Source of the DNA: Methanothrix harundinacea 6Ac | Lineage (GTDB): Archaea; Halobacteriota; Methanosarcinia; Methanotrichales; Methanotrichaceae | Direction: 5' to 3' | DNA length: 64,000 bases | NCBI RefSeq assembly: GCF_000235565.1 | Contig: NC_017527.1 | Span: 1,302,001-1,366,000 of the forward strand | In this document: positions 16,973-26,086 of the stretch, one piece after another | Layout of the letters: every line of letters begins with the position of its first letter | Numbering within the stretch: the stretch's first letter is position 1 | Program-made: the position numbers and the translations under genes | The notes under the pieces: model-generated | Told to the model about the DNA's origin: nothing | What the model saw: the letters and a program-made list of their open reading frames with translations, nothing else | Databases searched by the model: none

Positions 16973-18511
16973 GTGCTAAAACCGTGGATCTTGATCTCTG
17001 GGCTCGCCCTCGCCCTCCTGGCGCTCTTGGCGATCAGCCCCGCCGGAGTCGCCGGATACGAGGTGGCCGAGTACACCATCGCCGATGCGACGGGGGACTG
17101 GGGCTTTCCCTCCCCCTACGCCCACTACTCCCGGGGGCCGGGATACGTCAGGATGAGCTTCATCTTCGACACCCTGGTCTGGAAGGACGATGAGGGATAT
17201 CTTCCGGCCCTCGCTGAGGGCTGGGAGTACCTCGAGGCGGAGAACGCCTACTCCTTCGAGCTTCAGGAGGGCGTCACCTGGCATGACGGCGAACCGTTCA
17301 CCGCTGAAGACGTCGTCTTCACCGTCGAGTACATCCAGGACCACCCCTACCAGTGGGTCGACTCCAGCATCATCGAGTCGGCGGAGGCGGCCGGCGATTA
17401 CACCGTTAAGCTCTACTTGACCGAGCCTTACGCCCCCTTCATGGACCTGGTCGCCTGCACCCTCCCCATCCTCCCCCGGCACATCTGGGAGGGGGTCTCC
17501 GACCCCGAGGGCGCGAGGGACGATGAGGCCCTGGTGGGGACCGGCCCCTTCAGGCTCGCTGACTACAATAAGGCCCACGGGACCTACCTCTACGAGGCTT
17601 ACGACGGCTATTATATGGGCGCCCCGAAGGTCGGGCGGATCGTCTTCGTCAAGATCTCCGACCAGACCGCCCCCGCCGCCCTGAGGCAGGGGTCCGCCGC
17701 CGCCGCCTCCGTCCCGCCGGAGGCGGTCTCCTCCCTCGAGGGGGCTGGCCTTGAGGTCATCGAGGGGGCTTTCGACTGGAACGCGAAGCTGATGATCAAC
17801 CACCAGAAGGAGCCCTTCTCCGACCCCGAGTTCAGGCGGGCCCTCGCCTACGCCATAGACCGCGAGGCCCTGGTCGAGATCGTCCTCCGCGGCGAGGGCC
17901 TTGCTGGGAGCCCCGGGATGGTGCCTCCAGACAGCGACTGGTACAACCCCGCCGTCGAGGCCTACGAATATGACCCGGACCTGGCGAGGGGGATGATCGA
18001 GGATCTCGGCTACTCCGGCACTGAGGTGGAGGTCCTGGTGGCGGAGAGGGGGATCGTCGGCTGGCCCGGCTCTCGGGCAGCAGAGCTGATCGAAGAGCAG
18101 CTGGAGGACGCGGGCCTTGAGGTGACCCTCCGGTCCCTCGACGGGGCCACCCTCGACACCTTGGTGATGGCGTGGGACTTCGACCTCGCCCTCCTCGGCC
18201 ACGGCGGCCTCGGCGCCGACCCCGACTACCTCCGGAGGATGACCCTGGACGAGACCCTCAACAGCGTCCGGTACCGCGAAGACGACCGATTGACGGCCCT
18301 CCTGGAGGATCAGAGGACCGAGACCGACGGGGACGACCGGGCCGAGATTATCTCCGAAGCCCAGGTCCTCTACGCCGAGGCCCTCCCCGCCCTCACCCTC
18401 TACTACCCCCGCTGGTACTGGGCCCACAACGGGGAAGTCGCCCTCTACTTCACCCGGGGCGGGATCTCCATCGGGGTTCCGATACCCTTGAACAAGATGG
18501 CCTTCCTCTAG
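16973..18511 (+). CDS. Family 5 ABC substrate-binding protein (nickel/peptide type)
   Basis: The 512-residue protein starts at GTG 16973, seven bases after GAGGTG. It has a signal peptide (hydrophobic residues about 5-25, cleaved near AGYE). The family 5 fold is seen in LAEGWEYLE, FELQEGVTWHDGEPFTAEDVVFT, FRRALAYAIDREALV and a C-terminal YYPRWYWAHN. Members such as NikA, DppA and OppA bind nickel chelates or peptides. No cytoplasmic domain or lipobox is visible. The matching permeases and ATPases are at 19670-23305, with a similar promoter. In a methanogen nickel uptake for cofactor F430 is attractive but unproven. Confidence 0.9.
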   Translation: MLKPWILISGLALALLALLAISPAGVAGYEVAEYTIADATGDWGFPSPYAHYSRGPGYVRMSFIFDTLVWKDDEGYLPALAEGWEYLEAENAYSFELQEGVTWHDGEPFTAEDVVFTVEYIQDHPYQWVDSSIIESAEAAGDYTVKLYLTEPYAPFMDLVACTLPILPRHIWEGVSDPEGARDDEALVGTGPFRLADYNKAHGTYLYEAYDGYYMGAPKVGRIVFVKISDQTAPAALRQGSAAAASVPPEAVSSLEGAGLEVIEGAFDWNAKLMINHQKEPFSDPEFRRALAYAIDREALVEIVLRGEGLAGSPGMVPPDSDWYNPAVEAYEYDPDLARGMIEDLGYSGTEVEVLVAERGIVGWPGSRAAELIEEQLEDAGLEVTLRSLDGATLDTLVMAWDFDLALLGHGGLGADPDYLRRMTLDETLNSVRYREDDRLTALLEDQRTETDGDDRAEIISEAQVLYAEALPALTLYYPRWYWAHNGEVALYFTRGGISIGVPIPLNKMAFL

Positions 18512-18551
18512 GCGTCGGGAACGATGCCCCCCTCCGGGGCATACCCCCCCC

Positions 18552-18557
18552 TTTTTT
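18552..18557 (+). terminator. T-run terminator after the binding-protein gene
   Basis: A C-run followed by six T residues lies about 40 bases after the stop codon, the type of oligo-T signal used by archaeal RNA polymerase. Confidence 0.45.
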
Positions 18558-18634
18558 CGAAGCCGGGATCTTCAGGGATACCTACTTAGAGGACCTCCTC
18601 CCACGGGAGGCCATACCCGGGGGCGATCTCCAAG

Positions 18635-19438
18635 ATGGCGGATAGGTTGTTGAAGCGGAGGATCGAGAGGTTCGTCAGCTCAGATAGGCATGTGACCTCG
18701 GCCAGGATAGCTAAAGCCTTCGGCGAAGACCCGGCGGGGGCGGTCACCTGCGCCGAGAACCTGGTGGTGGCCCCCGGCCTATCCCGGGAGGTGGCCGAGG
18801 CCCTCATCTCCCTGGGGGCCGAGGGGAGGATCCTCTGGTCCCCGATCTCCAGGACCGCCTACCACCTCGACGGCCTCTTTCTCGACCTGCCGGTATCCTA
18901 CGTCCAGAGGGCCTGCGATCAGCCCACCTGGCTCCCGGCGGCCTTCAACGCTCCCCCGGTCCATCGACGGGTGATGGAGGCGGTCCGGCTGATGGGGGCG
19001 GTAGGCCTCTATCCCGGAGTCCCCGACCCGGATCTCGGCGCCCGGCTCTTCGAGGCTCACTCCCACCTCGAATGCAGGATGTGCGGTCTTTGCTGCACCC
19101 TCTCCACCCCCATAACCCTGGAGCCCCAGGACGTCGAGAGGCTCTCGGCCCATCTCGGGATCGGCATAAGGGAGACGGTCGAGGTCTACGCCCACCGGGT
19201 GGAGGTGGGGGGATATGAGGCCTGGGCCATGAAGACGACCCTCCCGTGCGGCTTCCTCGACGAGGCCGAAGGGCTCTGCAAGATCCATGGGGCCCGGCCG
19301 ATGATCTGCAGGACCTTCCCCCACCTATCGCCCCTGACCCTCGGGGGGGACCCCCCAGGGGGGTGGTGCCCAGCGGCGGAAGACCGGCGGAGGGGCGGAA
19401 GGGGGAGGAGGGGAGCGCCCCCGAATTTGCCACCTTGA
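18635..19438 (+). CDS. YkgJ-family cysteine-cluster protein
   Basis: The 267-residue protein holds the zinc/iron-cluster motif LECRMCGLCC at about residues 146-155 and a second set in LPCGF, GLCKIHGARP and MICRTFPH. These define the YkgJ/UPF0153 family. The N-terminal 140 residues have no motif I recognise, though KRRIERFVSSDRHVTSARIAKAFG may be a helix-turn-helix, so a metal-sensing regulator is possible. It sits between the binding protein and the permeases of one importer. The C-terminal end is arginine/glycine-rich and may be poorly conserved. Confidence 0.85.
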   Translation: MADRLLKRRIERFVSSDRHVTSARIAKAFGEDPAGAVTCAENLVVAPGLSREVAEALISLGAEGRILWSPISRTAYHLDGLFLDLPVSYVQRACDQPTWLPAAFNAPPVHRRVMEAVRLMGAVGLYPGVPDPDLGARLFEAHSHLECRMCGLCCTLSTPITLEPQDVERLSAHLGIGIRETVEVYAHRVEVGGYEAWAMKTTLPCGFLDEAEGLCKIHGARPMICRTFPHLSPLTLGGDPPGGWCPAAEDRRRGGRGRRGAPPNLPP

Positions 19439-19564
19439 ACGACGGGGCCGCCTGACCTTCCCCATCGTTCCCTCTTTCTTCCAGGCTCAATTGTTAAATT
19501 GGAGCAGATTCTGTGTTATAGATCATCATATCGATTGTTTGATTTACATACGATTCGGGAAAGT

Positions 19565-19576
19565 TTCATAAATAAT
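19565..19576 (+). promoter_or_regulatory. TATA-like promoter of the permease operon
   Basis: TTCATAAATAAT followed by CCGATTAGAT resembles the element at 16902 before the binding-protein gene. About 80 bases of leader precede the ATG at 19670, which follows GGAGGCGGA. Confidence 0.55.
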
Positions 19577-19669
19577 GACCCGATTAGATAAACCCTTGAG
19601 AATTTGAGCGCTATAATAAGGAGAGTTTATTAAGACGGCCGGAATGAGGCGACGGAGGCGGATCGTTCG

Positions 19670-20725
19670 ATGGAGGACCAGTATGGGCGCCCTCTGGAGG
19701 GGCCGAAGGTCGGATGGAGTATCCCGAAGGCGACGGCGCGAGCTTGGGCCCTCCTCCGGCGGGCCGCCTTCTTCACCAACTACGCCGTAGCCTTCCTCCT
19801 GATCCTGACCCTCAACTTCGTCCTGCCGAGGTTGATGCCCGGAGACCCCTTCCAGGCGATCTACGGTCAGGAGGCCCTCCTCGCCATGACCCCCCAGCTG
19901 AAGGCCCAGCTGATCGAGCGGCTCTCCCTCGACCAGTCGATGGGCTCGCAGTTCGTCGCCTACCTCCTCGCCCTGTTGAGGGGAGACCTCGGCTACTCCT
20001 ACTACTACAACCAGCAGGTTATGACGGTGATCCTCGACTTCCTCCCCTGGACCCTTCTGCTGACGGGGACGGCGCTCCTCCTATCCACCCTGGGGGGGCT
20101 AGTCCTGGGGATCGAGTCCGGCTTCCGCCGTGGTCGCCGCCTCGACAAAGCCCTCCTCGGGGGCCTGATGTTCCTCAACGGCTTTCCCGACTTCTTCATG
20201 GGGATCGTCCTCCTCCTCCTCTTCGGGGTGTTGATGGGGGTCGTCCCCCTCTCCGGCGCCCTCACCCCTTACAGCGGCCTGGCGGGGCTGCCCCTGGCCC
20301 TGGACATCCTCCACCATCTGATGGCCCCCCTCGCCGCCCTGGTCCTGGTGAGGGTGACCTCCCCTTACCTCCTCACCAGGAACACCATGATCACCACCCT
20401 CCGGGAAAGCTTCGTCATGACGGCCAGGGCCAAAGGCTGCTCAGAAGGGAGGATCAAGTACCGGCACGCGGGCAGAAACTCCCTCCTCCCCGTCGTCACC
20501 TCCACGGGGATGATGATCCCCCATATGATCACAGGGGCCCTCTTCGTCGAGATCGTATTCTCCTACCCCGGGGTCGGTTGGCTCCTCTACAACTCCCTCC
20601 TGACCCGGGACTACCCCCTGATCCAGGGGATCCTTCTCATGGTGACGGTGGCGGTCCTGGCGGCGAACCTTCTGGTGGACCTCCTCTACTCAAGGCTCGA
20701 TCCGAGGGTGAGCGATGCACGTTGA
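19670..20725 (+). CDS. ABC importer permease, DppB/NikB type
   Basis: The 351-residue protein has about six membrane helices. Its N-terminal signature is LPRLMPGDPFQAIYG, and the EAA-type loop reads TARAKGCSEGRIKYRHAGRNSLLP, followed by FSYPGVGWLLYNSLLTRDYPL. These are hallmarks of the first permease in nickel/dipeptide importers. The 3' end overlaps the next permease gene by 11 bases. It forms the channel with that protein and is driven by the fused ATPase. Confidence 0.93.
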   Translation: MEDQYGRPLEGPKVGWSIPKATARAWALLRRAAFFTNYAVAFLLILTLNFVLPRLMPGDPFQAIYGQEALLAMTPQLKAQLIERLSLDQSMGSQFVAYLLALLRGDLGYSYYYNQQVMTVILDFLPWTLLLTGTALLLSTLGGLVLGIESGFRRGRRLDKALLGGLMFLNGFPDFFMGIVLLLLFGVLMGVVPLSGALTPYSGLAGLPLALDILHHLMAPLAALVLVRVTSPYLLTRNTMITTLRESFVMTARAKGCSEGRIKYRHAGRNSLLPVVTSTGMMIPHMITGALFVEIVFSYPGVGWLLYNSLLTRDYPLIQGILLMVTVAVLAANLLVDLLYSRLDPRVSDAR

Positions 20726-21578
20726 CGTCTGGCGGGAGGTTCTGGGGAGCAACGTCGGGAGGATGGGGCTCCTCCTGATCGCCTTGATGCTCCTCCTCGC
20801 CATCTTCGCCCCCCTCCTCACCCCTTACTCCCCCCGGGAGAACACCAGCACCCCGGCCTTCAGCCGCCCATCGGCCGATCACTGGCTGGGGACGAACGAC
20901 GCCCGCCAGGACATCTGGACCCAGCTCCTCTACGGCGCCAGGACCTCGTTATCCGTCGGCTTCGGAGTCGCCCTCCTCTCGGGTTTCATCAGCGTCCTCA
21001 TCGGAGGAACGGCGGCGATCTTCGGAGGCCTCTACGACCGGTTCTGGATGAGGGTCGTCGACGCCACCATCGCCATCCCCGACGTGATCGTCATCATTCT
21101 GGTGGCGGCGTACCTCAGGCCGAACGTCCTCTTCATGATCCTCCTCCTCTCCGCCCTCTCCTGGCCCGGAGGGGCGAGGGTGATCCGGGCCCAGACCCTC
21201 ACCCTGAAGGAGAGGATGCACGTCTCCGCCGCCAGGACCTTCGGCGCGGGCTGGCCTCACCTCCTATTCCGCCACATCGTCCCGGACCTGGCGCCGGTGC
21301 TGGTGGCCATAATGATCCAGGATGCCAGGAGGGCGGTCTTCATGGAGGCGGGGCTCTCTTTCCTGGGGATCTCCGACCCCTCGGTGATGAGCTGGGGGAA
21401 GATGATCCAGTATGCCAGGGTCTTCACCTTCCTGGAGGTCTGGAAGTGGTGGCTTCTGCCGACGGGGATCGCCCTCTCCGCCACCCTCATCGGTCTGAGC
21501 TTCACGGGGTACGCCCTGGAGTCGGCCCTCGACCCGCGCCTCCGGGATCGGGACGACCATCATGATGGAGGTATATGA
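20715..21578 (+). CDS. ABC importer permease, DppC/NikC type
   Basis: The 287-residue protein has the expected features of the second permease: an N-terminal helix, LAIFAPLLTPYSPRE, HWLGTNDARQDIWTQLLYGAR, the loop SAARTFGAGWPHLLFRHIVPD, and EAGLSFLGISDPS. It overlaps the upstream permease by 11 bases and the ATPase gene by four (ATGA), so all three are translationally coupled. Confidence 0.93.
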   Translation: MHVDVWREVLGSNVGRMGLLLIALMLLLAIFAPLLTPYSPRENTSTPAFSRPSADHWLGTNDARQDIWTQLLYGARTSLSVGFGVALLSGFISVLIGGTAAIFGGLYDRFWMRVVDATIAIPDVIVIILVAAYLRPNVLFMILLLSALSWPGGARVIRAQTLTLKERMHVSAARTFGAGWPHLLFRHIVPDLAPVLVAIMIQDARRAVFMEAGLSFLGISDPSVMSWGKMIQYARVFTFLEVWKWWLLPTGIALSATLIGLSFTGYALESALDPRLRDRDDHHDGGI

Positions 21579-23305
21579 CGATGCTCAAGATCCAAGATTT
21601 GAAGGTCTCTTACGACGGTGATCTGATCCTGGCGGGGGTCGACCTCGACCTCCTCCGGGGCGACTCCCTCGCCATCATCGGCGAGTCAGGGGCGGGGAAG
21701 ACGACCCTGGGGCTCGCCCTCATGGGCCTTTTGGAGGGGAAGGTCTCGGGGAGGATCCTCCTGGACGGGAAGGATCTCGTCCCCCTCGACGAGGTAGCCC
21801 GCCGGAGGATCCGGGGCAAGGAGATGGCCATGGTCTTCCAGAACGTCGAGGACGCCTTAAACCCCATCATGACCGTCTCCGACCAGGTGGGGGAGGCGAT
21901 ATACGTCCATCGAGAGAGGGCCGATCCCGGAGAGGTCGAGGGCCGGGTGAGCCGTCTCTTCAGGGCCGTGGGGCTGGGCGAGGCGAAGGGCCGATCCTAC
22001 CCTCACCAGCTGAGCGGGGGGGAGAAGCAGAGGGCCCTCATCGCCATGGCTCTCGCAAACGACCCTCAGGTCCTGATCCTCGACGAGCCGACGGCCTCCC
22101 TCGACGCCGTCACCAAGGCCGAGATCACCCGCCTCCTTAAAGAGAGGATGGAGGATAAGATCGCCGTCGTCATAACCCACGACATCTCCACCGCCGCGAG
22201 GCTGACGGATAAGATGGCGGTCCTCTACGCCGGCCGGATCGTCGAGCTCGGCGATACCCAGGACCTTCTGGGCTCCCCCCGCCACCCCTACACCCGGGGG
22301 CTGATCAGGTCCTCCCCCAACATGACCACCACAAAAGACCTTCAGGGGATCCCGGGGAGGATGGTCCACGGCGTACCCGGCTGCCCCTTCAGCGATCGGT
22401 GCACCCAGAGGATAGAGATCTGCTCAGAGGTGGTCCCCCCCCTGGTGGAGGCGGACGGGCGGCAGATCGCCTGCCACCGGGGCGGGATCGTCCCCCTCCT
22501 GGAGATCTCGGGGGCGGTGACCAGGTTCGGGGGCCTGGCGGCCGTCGACGGCGTCGACCTCACCCTCTATGAGGGGGAGACGATCGCCCTCGTCGGCGAG
22601 AGCGGCTCGGGGAAGACGACTCTGGCGAAGACCGTCATCGGCCTCTTCGACCTCGCCGAGGGGGTGGTCCGGCTGGAGGGGGAGCCCCTCCTCCGGAGGG
22701 GGCGGGATTTCTATCAGAAGGTCCAGATGATATACCAGAACCCGAAGGAGTCGATCAGCCACAGGATGACGGTCCTCGAGGCGGTCACCGAGCCCCTCCT
22801 CGTCCAGAAGGTCGGAGGCGCCGCGGAGAGGATGAAGATCGCCAAAAAGGTCCTGGAGGAGGTGGAGCTCCCCTCCAACGACGCCTTCCTGAAGAAGTAC
22901 CCTCACCAGATCAGCGGCGGCGAGGGGCAGAGGGTGGCGATCGCAAGAGCCCTCGTCCTCAACCCCAAGCTCCTCATAGCCGATGAGCCGACCTCGGCCC
23001 TCGACCCCTCCGTCCAGGCGAAGATCCTGAAGCTCCTCCTCAACATCCAGGAGGAGAGGGGCCTCGCCATCCTCTTCATAACCCACGACATAGCCCTGGC
23101 GAGGAAGGTCTCCGACAGGTTGGCGGTGATGCTGGGAGGGAAGATCGTCGAGGAGGGGCCGGCAGGCGAGGTGACGACGGCGCCCGTCCACCCCTACACC
23201 CGAAAACTTCTGGAGGCGGCTCCGGACCTCGACGAGAGGGGCTGGGGGGTCAGCCCCCCCTGGACCCTCCCGGAGGAGATTCCGATCCGGGCAAGGGAGC
23301 TATGA
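21575..23305 (+). CDS. Fused double ABC ATPase (DppD-DppF / NikD-NikE type)
   Basis: One 576-residue chain has two complete nucleotide-binding domains. The first has GESGAGKTTLG (about residue 32), LSGGEKQRALIA, VLILDEPTASLD and VITHD. The oligopeptide-type cysteine tail (PGCPFSDRC, CSEVV, CHRGG) follows at about 265-305. The second has GESGSGKTTLAK (about 343), ISGGEGQRVAIA, LLIADEPTSALD and FITHD, but lacks the cysteine tail. In most organisms these are two proteins. The fusion fixes a 1:1 ratio and supplies energy to the two permeases just upstream. Confidence 0.93.
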   Translation: MTMLKIQDLKVSYDGDLILAGVDLDLLRGDSLAIIGESGAGKTTLGLALMGLLEGKVSGRILLDGKDLVPLDEVARRRIRGKEMAMVFQNVEDALNPIMTVSDQVGEAIYVHRERADPGEVEGRVSRLFRAVGLGEAKGRSYPHQLSGGEKQRALIAMALANDPQVLILDEPTASLDAVTKAEITRLLKERMEDKIAVVITHDISTAARLTDKMAVLYAGRIVELGDTQDLLGSPRHPYTRGLIRSSPNMTTTKDLQGIPGRMVHGVPGCPFSDRCTQRIEICSEVVPPLVEADGRQIACHRGGIVPLLEISGAVTRFGGLAAVDGVDLTLYEGETIALVGESGSGKTTLAKTVIGLFDLAEGVVRLEGEPLLRRGRDFYQKVQMIYQNPKESISHRMTVLEAVTEPLLVQKVGGAAERMKIAKKVLEEVELPSNDAFLKKYPHQISGGEGQRVAIARALVLNPKLLIADEPTSALDPSVQAKILKLLLNIQEERGLAILFITHDIALARKVSDRLAVMLGGKIVEEGPAGEVTTAPVHPYTRKLLEAAPDLDERGWGVSPPWTLPEEIPIRAREL

Positions 23306-23352
23306 TGGCGGGATCGGCGGCCGGGCTTTCGGCGTGACCCTCGATCCGGATC

Positions 23353-23697
23353 TCACGGTTCCTCTTCGATCTCGCCGAGGAGCCGCTCCATGATGACGGA
23401 GGCGGTCTTGCAGAGAAAATCGTCCGTCCTCCCCACCGCCGCCTCGCCGGCGAGCCTCCCGGTCACCATCTCCTCCAGGATCCCGTCGCACTCATTTCTG
23501 ATATCGATAATCTCCTGGGAGGGGTCGAGGCTCCTCAGGCACTCGGAGAGGTCCAGGAGCTGGTCTACCTTCAGGTCCACCGCCCGCTCGACCCAGTCCT
23601 CTCCCTCCTCCGCCTCCCGCCCCCCCCGGAGCCTCCGGATCTCGGCGAGGAAGGGGTCGGAGTCATCCCCTGGTGAATCTGCCCTGGAGTTGGACAT
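23353..23697 (-). CDS. Small acidic helical protein (114 aa), unknown function
   Basis: From ATG 23697 the reverse frame encodes a hydrophilic, mostly helical protein (FLAEIRRLRGG, VDLKVDQLLDLSECLRSL, SVIMERLLGEIEEEP). The frame stays open further upstream, but that part is proline/serine-rich and looks non-coding. The opposite-strand frame is arginine/serine-rich, as expected for a shadow. I do not recognise a family. It is convergent with the importer operon. Confidence 0.55.
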   Translation of the reverse strand: MSNSRADSPGDDSDPFLAEIRRLRGGREAEEGEDWVERAVDLKVDQLLDLSECLRSLDPSQEIIDIRNECDGILEEMVTGRLAGEAAVGRTDDFLCKTASVIMERLLGEIEEEP

Positions 23698-24157
23698 CTT
23701 TTCAGCTTCCGACGTGCTTCTGCTGGATGGATGGAGCTCTTCGGCTAAAACCCTTCTGCAGAAGATGGTTCGGCCGACATTGGGACTGGCCGGCGACCTG
23801 GGAGACGATGGCGTCCCAGGAGGCCGGACGGATACCGCCATCAATCCCTCCGCCGTCGGTTCCATCCCGTCGGATCTCGAGCCGGCGGAGCCGCCCTTCC
23901 GCGATGGGATAGGAGAGACCGCGGTGAGCGAAGGGTGCCGGGATGAGAGGAAGAGGTATGCCTGGCCCGCCAAGCCCGCCGGCCTCAACCTCGAGAGGAT
24001 CGCGGAGCTGGAGGCCATCGAGCCGCCCCTCCGGGCGGGTCCGCCGGGTTCGTCGTGGAGGATCTTGCTCGGTTCGCCGACGAGGGCGAGGGGGGTTATC
24101 CCGGCGGATGGGTATATGGATATATCGAATGGATGAAAGAAGTGGATAGAAGGTTTG
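23698..24157. other. Gap without a convincing gene
   Basis: Both strands have long open frames, but their translations are low-complexity and match no family known to me. GGGTATATGGATATATCG near 24108-24125 is the likely TATA region of the following nitroreductase gene. Confidence 0.45.
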
Positions 24158-25924
24158 ATGGAGGAACCAGTCCCATCACCCGACCCTGCCGCCCGACACG
24201 CCCAGGAGGATCTCGAATTGTCCGAAGAGCTCGAATTCGTTCTCGCCTACCACCAGGCGACAAAGCACAGCTTCACCCGGATGGCCCCGGGGCCGATGAC
24301 GATGGACTGGGCAAACGAGCCCGCCCCCTTTCGGCGCTATCGGGGCGCGGAGCTTGTGGAGCTGGCCCGGCCCGAGCCCTCTCCCGACGAGGAGCCGGAC
24401 TACGACCTCGCCCTCACCGAGGGGAGCGTCCCGCCCCGGCTTTTGAACTTTGAGACCGTCTCCCAGCTCCTCTTCGACTCCCTCGCCATTTCGGCCTGGA
24501 GGCGGGCCGGGGCTGGCGGCGCGGCCTGGGCGCTCCGGGTCAATCCCTCCAGCGGGAACCTCCACCCGACCGAGGGCTACCTCATCTCGGGGCCGGTGCC
24601 GGGGCTCTTCGACTTCCCGACCGTCGCCCACTACACCCCCCGGGAGCACGGCCTGGAGGTGAGGTCCCGGTTCTCGGAGGAGGCCTGGCGCGAGACGAGG
24701 TTGCCGGAGGGGACGGTCCTCGTCGGCCTAAACTCGATACCCTGGCGGGAGGCCTGGAAGTACGGCGAAAGGGCCTTCCGCTACCTTCATCTCAACGTCG
24801 GCCACGCCCTGGCAGCCTTGAGCATCGCCTCGGCGGCCCTGGGGTGGAGAGCGACCCTCCTCGACGGCGTCGGGACCGACGACCTGGCCCTCCTGCTGGG
24901 AGTGGCAGGCTCCAGCGGCGCCGAGGGGAGGGATCGGTCCCCGGGGGATGAGGGGGATGGAGAGGGCGAGACCGAGGCTGAGATCGAGGCCGAGATCCCC
25001 GACTGCCTCGTCGCGATCCATCCTCAGGTCGGCGGCTCCGGCCCGGATTTGTCAGACTTCGCCCTCCCGGAGAGGGTCCTGGCCGAGTTCGGGGAGGTGG
25101 AGTGGCTGGGCAGGCCGGACCGGCTCAGCAGGGGCCACGTCCACTGGCCCCTCCTCGCCGAAATGGCGAGGTCTACAGCAAAACCTCGGGGGGAGCTCGA
25201 CCGGATGGAGCTGAAGGAGAATGGAACGCCGCCCGGGATCGCTTATCCGTCATCTTCCTTGCGCAATCTGATCCGAGAGCGGAGGAGCGCCATCGTCATG
25301 GACCCCGCCTCCGCCATGACCAGGGACGACCTATTCAGAGCCCTGGCCCGGACTCTGCCGGGACGAAGAAGGTTCCCCACCAACCTCCTCTCGTGGAGGC
25401 CCCAGGTACACCTCGCTATCTTCGTCCACCGGGTCCTGGGGCTCGATCGGGGGCTGTACTTTCTCGTCCGAAACCCCGACCACGAAGATCTCCTCCAGTC
25501 AGCCGCCAGGGAGAGCTTCGACTGGGAGAGGCCAAAAGGATCGCCTCCGGGATTCTACATGCTGGAAGGGGGCGACTTCCGCGACCTGTCTAGGGCCCTC
25601 TCCTGCGGCCAGAAGATCGCCTCCGACGGCTGCTTCTCCCTCGCCATGATCGCCAGGCTCCGGCCTTGCCTGGAGGAGCTCGGCCCCTGGTTCTACTGCC
25701 GGCTCCTCTGGGAATGTGGAATCGTCGGCCAGACCCTCTACCTGGAGGCGGAGGCCGCAGGGCTGAGGGGGTGCGGCATAGGCTGCTACTTCGACGACCC
25801 CCTCTCCTCCGCCCTGGGCCTCTCGGGGACGGAGCTTGCGCCCCTCTACTCCTTCGCCGCTGGAAGAGAGGTGCCTTTATCGAGGATTGAGACTTACCCA
25901 GCATATCCGATCCCGGACCGGTGA
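24158..25924 (+). CDS. SagB-type FMN oxidoreductase with two nitroreductase domains
   Basis: The 588-residue protein has two consecutive nitroreductase-like halves. The first (about residues 90-300) carries RVNPSSGNLHPTEGYL, the FMN-binding stretch typical of SagB/ThcOx dehydrogenases, plus FRYLHLNVGHALAAL and ALGWRATLLDG. The second (about 360-580) has RRSAIVMDP, LYFLVRNPDH and GQTLYLEAEAAGLRGCGIG. Relatives oxidise azoline rings in peptide natural products, but many stand-alone members have unknown substrates and no YcaO or precursor peptide lies next to this one. ATG 24158 is preferred to the TTG just before it. Confidence 0.85.
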   Translation: MEEPVPSPDPAARHAQEDLELSEELEFVLAYHQATKHSFTRMAPGPMTMDWANEPAPFRRYRGAELVELARPEPSPDEEPDYDLALTEGSVPPRLLNFETVSQLLFDSLAISAWRRAGAGGAAWALRVNPSSGNLHPTEGYLISGPVPGLFDFPTVAHYTPREHGLEVRSRFSEEAWRETRLPEGTVLVGLNSIPWREAWKYGERAFRYLHLNVGHALAALSIASAALGWRATLLDGVGTDDLALLLGVAGSSGAEGRDRSPGDEGDGEGETEAEIEAEIPDCLVAIHPQVGGSGPDLSDFALPERVLAEFGEVEWLGRPDRLSRGHVHWPLLAEMARSTAKPRGELDRMELKENGTPPGIAYPSSSLRNLIRERRSAIVMDPASAMTRDDLFRALARTLPGRRRFPTNLLSWRPQVHLAIFVHRVLGLDRGLYFLVRNPDHEDLLQSAARESFDWERPKGSPPGFYMLEGGDFRDLSRALSCGQKIASDGCFSLAMIARLRPCLEELGPWFYCRLLWECGIVGQTLYLEAEAAGLRGCGIGCYFDDPLSSALGLSGTELAPLYSFAAGREVPLSRIETYPAYPIPDR

Positions 25925-26086
25925 CCGATCCTATTGAAAGTAAATCTATTTTGCATCTCCAGAATATCAGGGTTGGTCGAATCAATTGCATAAGATTAAA
26001 TTTTAATTTTCGACGAATCATTTAATTCAATATGTCCGCAAACGATATATACCATTATAATAAAATATATACTCAGGTGGTACCGC

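Noticed and set aside
16976-18427. Long reverse-strand open frame (483 codons)
   Set aside because: It is the opposite strand of the binding-protein gene. Its translation is Val/Gly/Asp-rich with no family pattern, as expected in GC-rich DNA.
23390-24136. Forward open frame of 248 codons
   Set aside because: Ser/Arg/Pro-rich without motifs. The reverse-strand helical protein at 23353-23697 is more credible for its left part.
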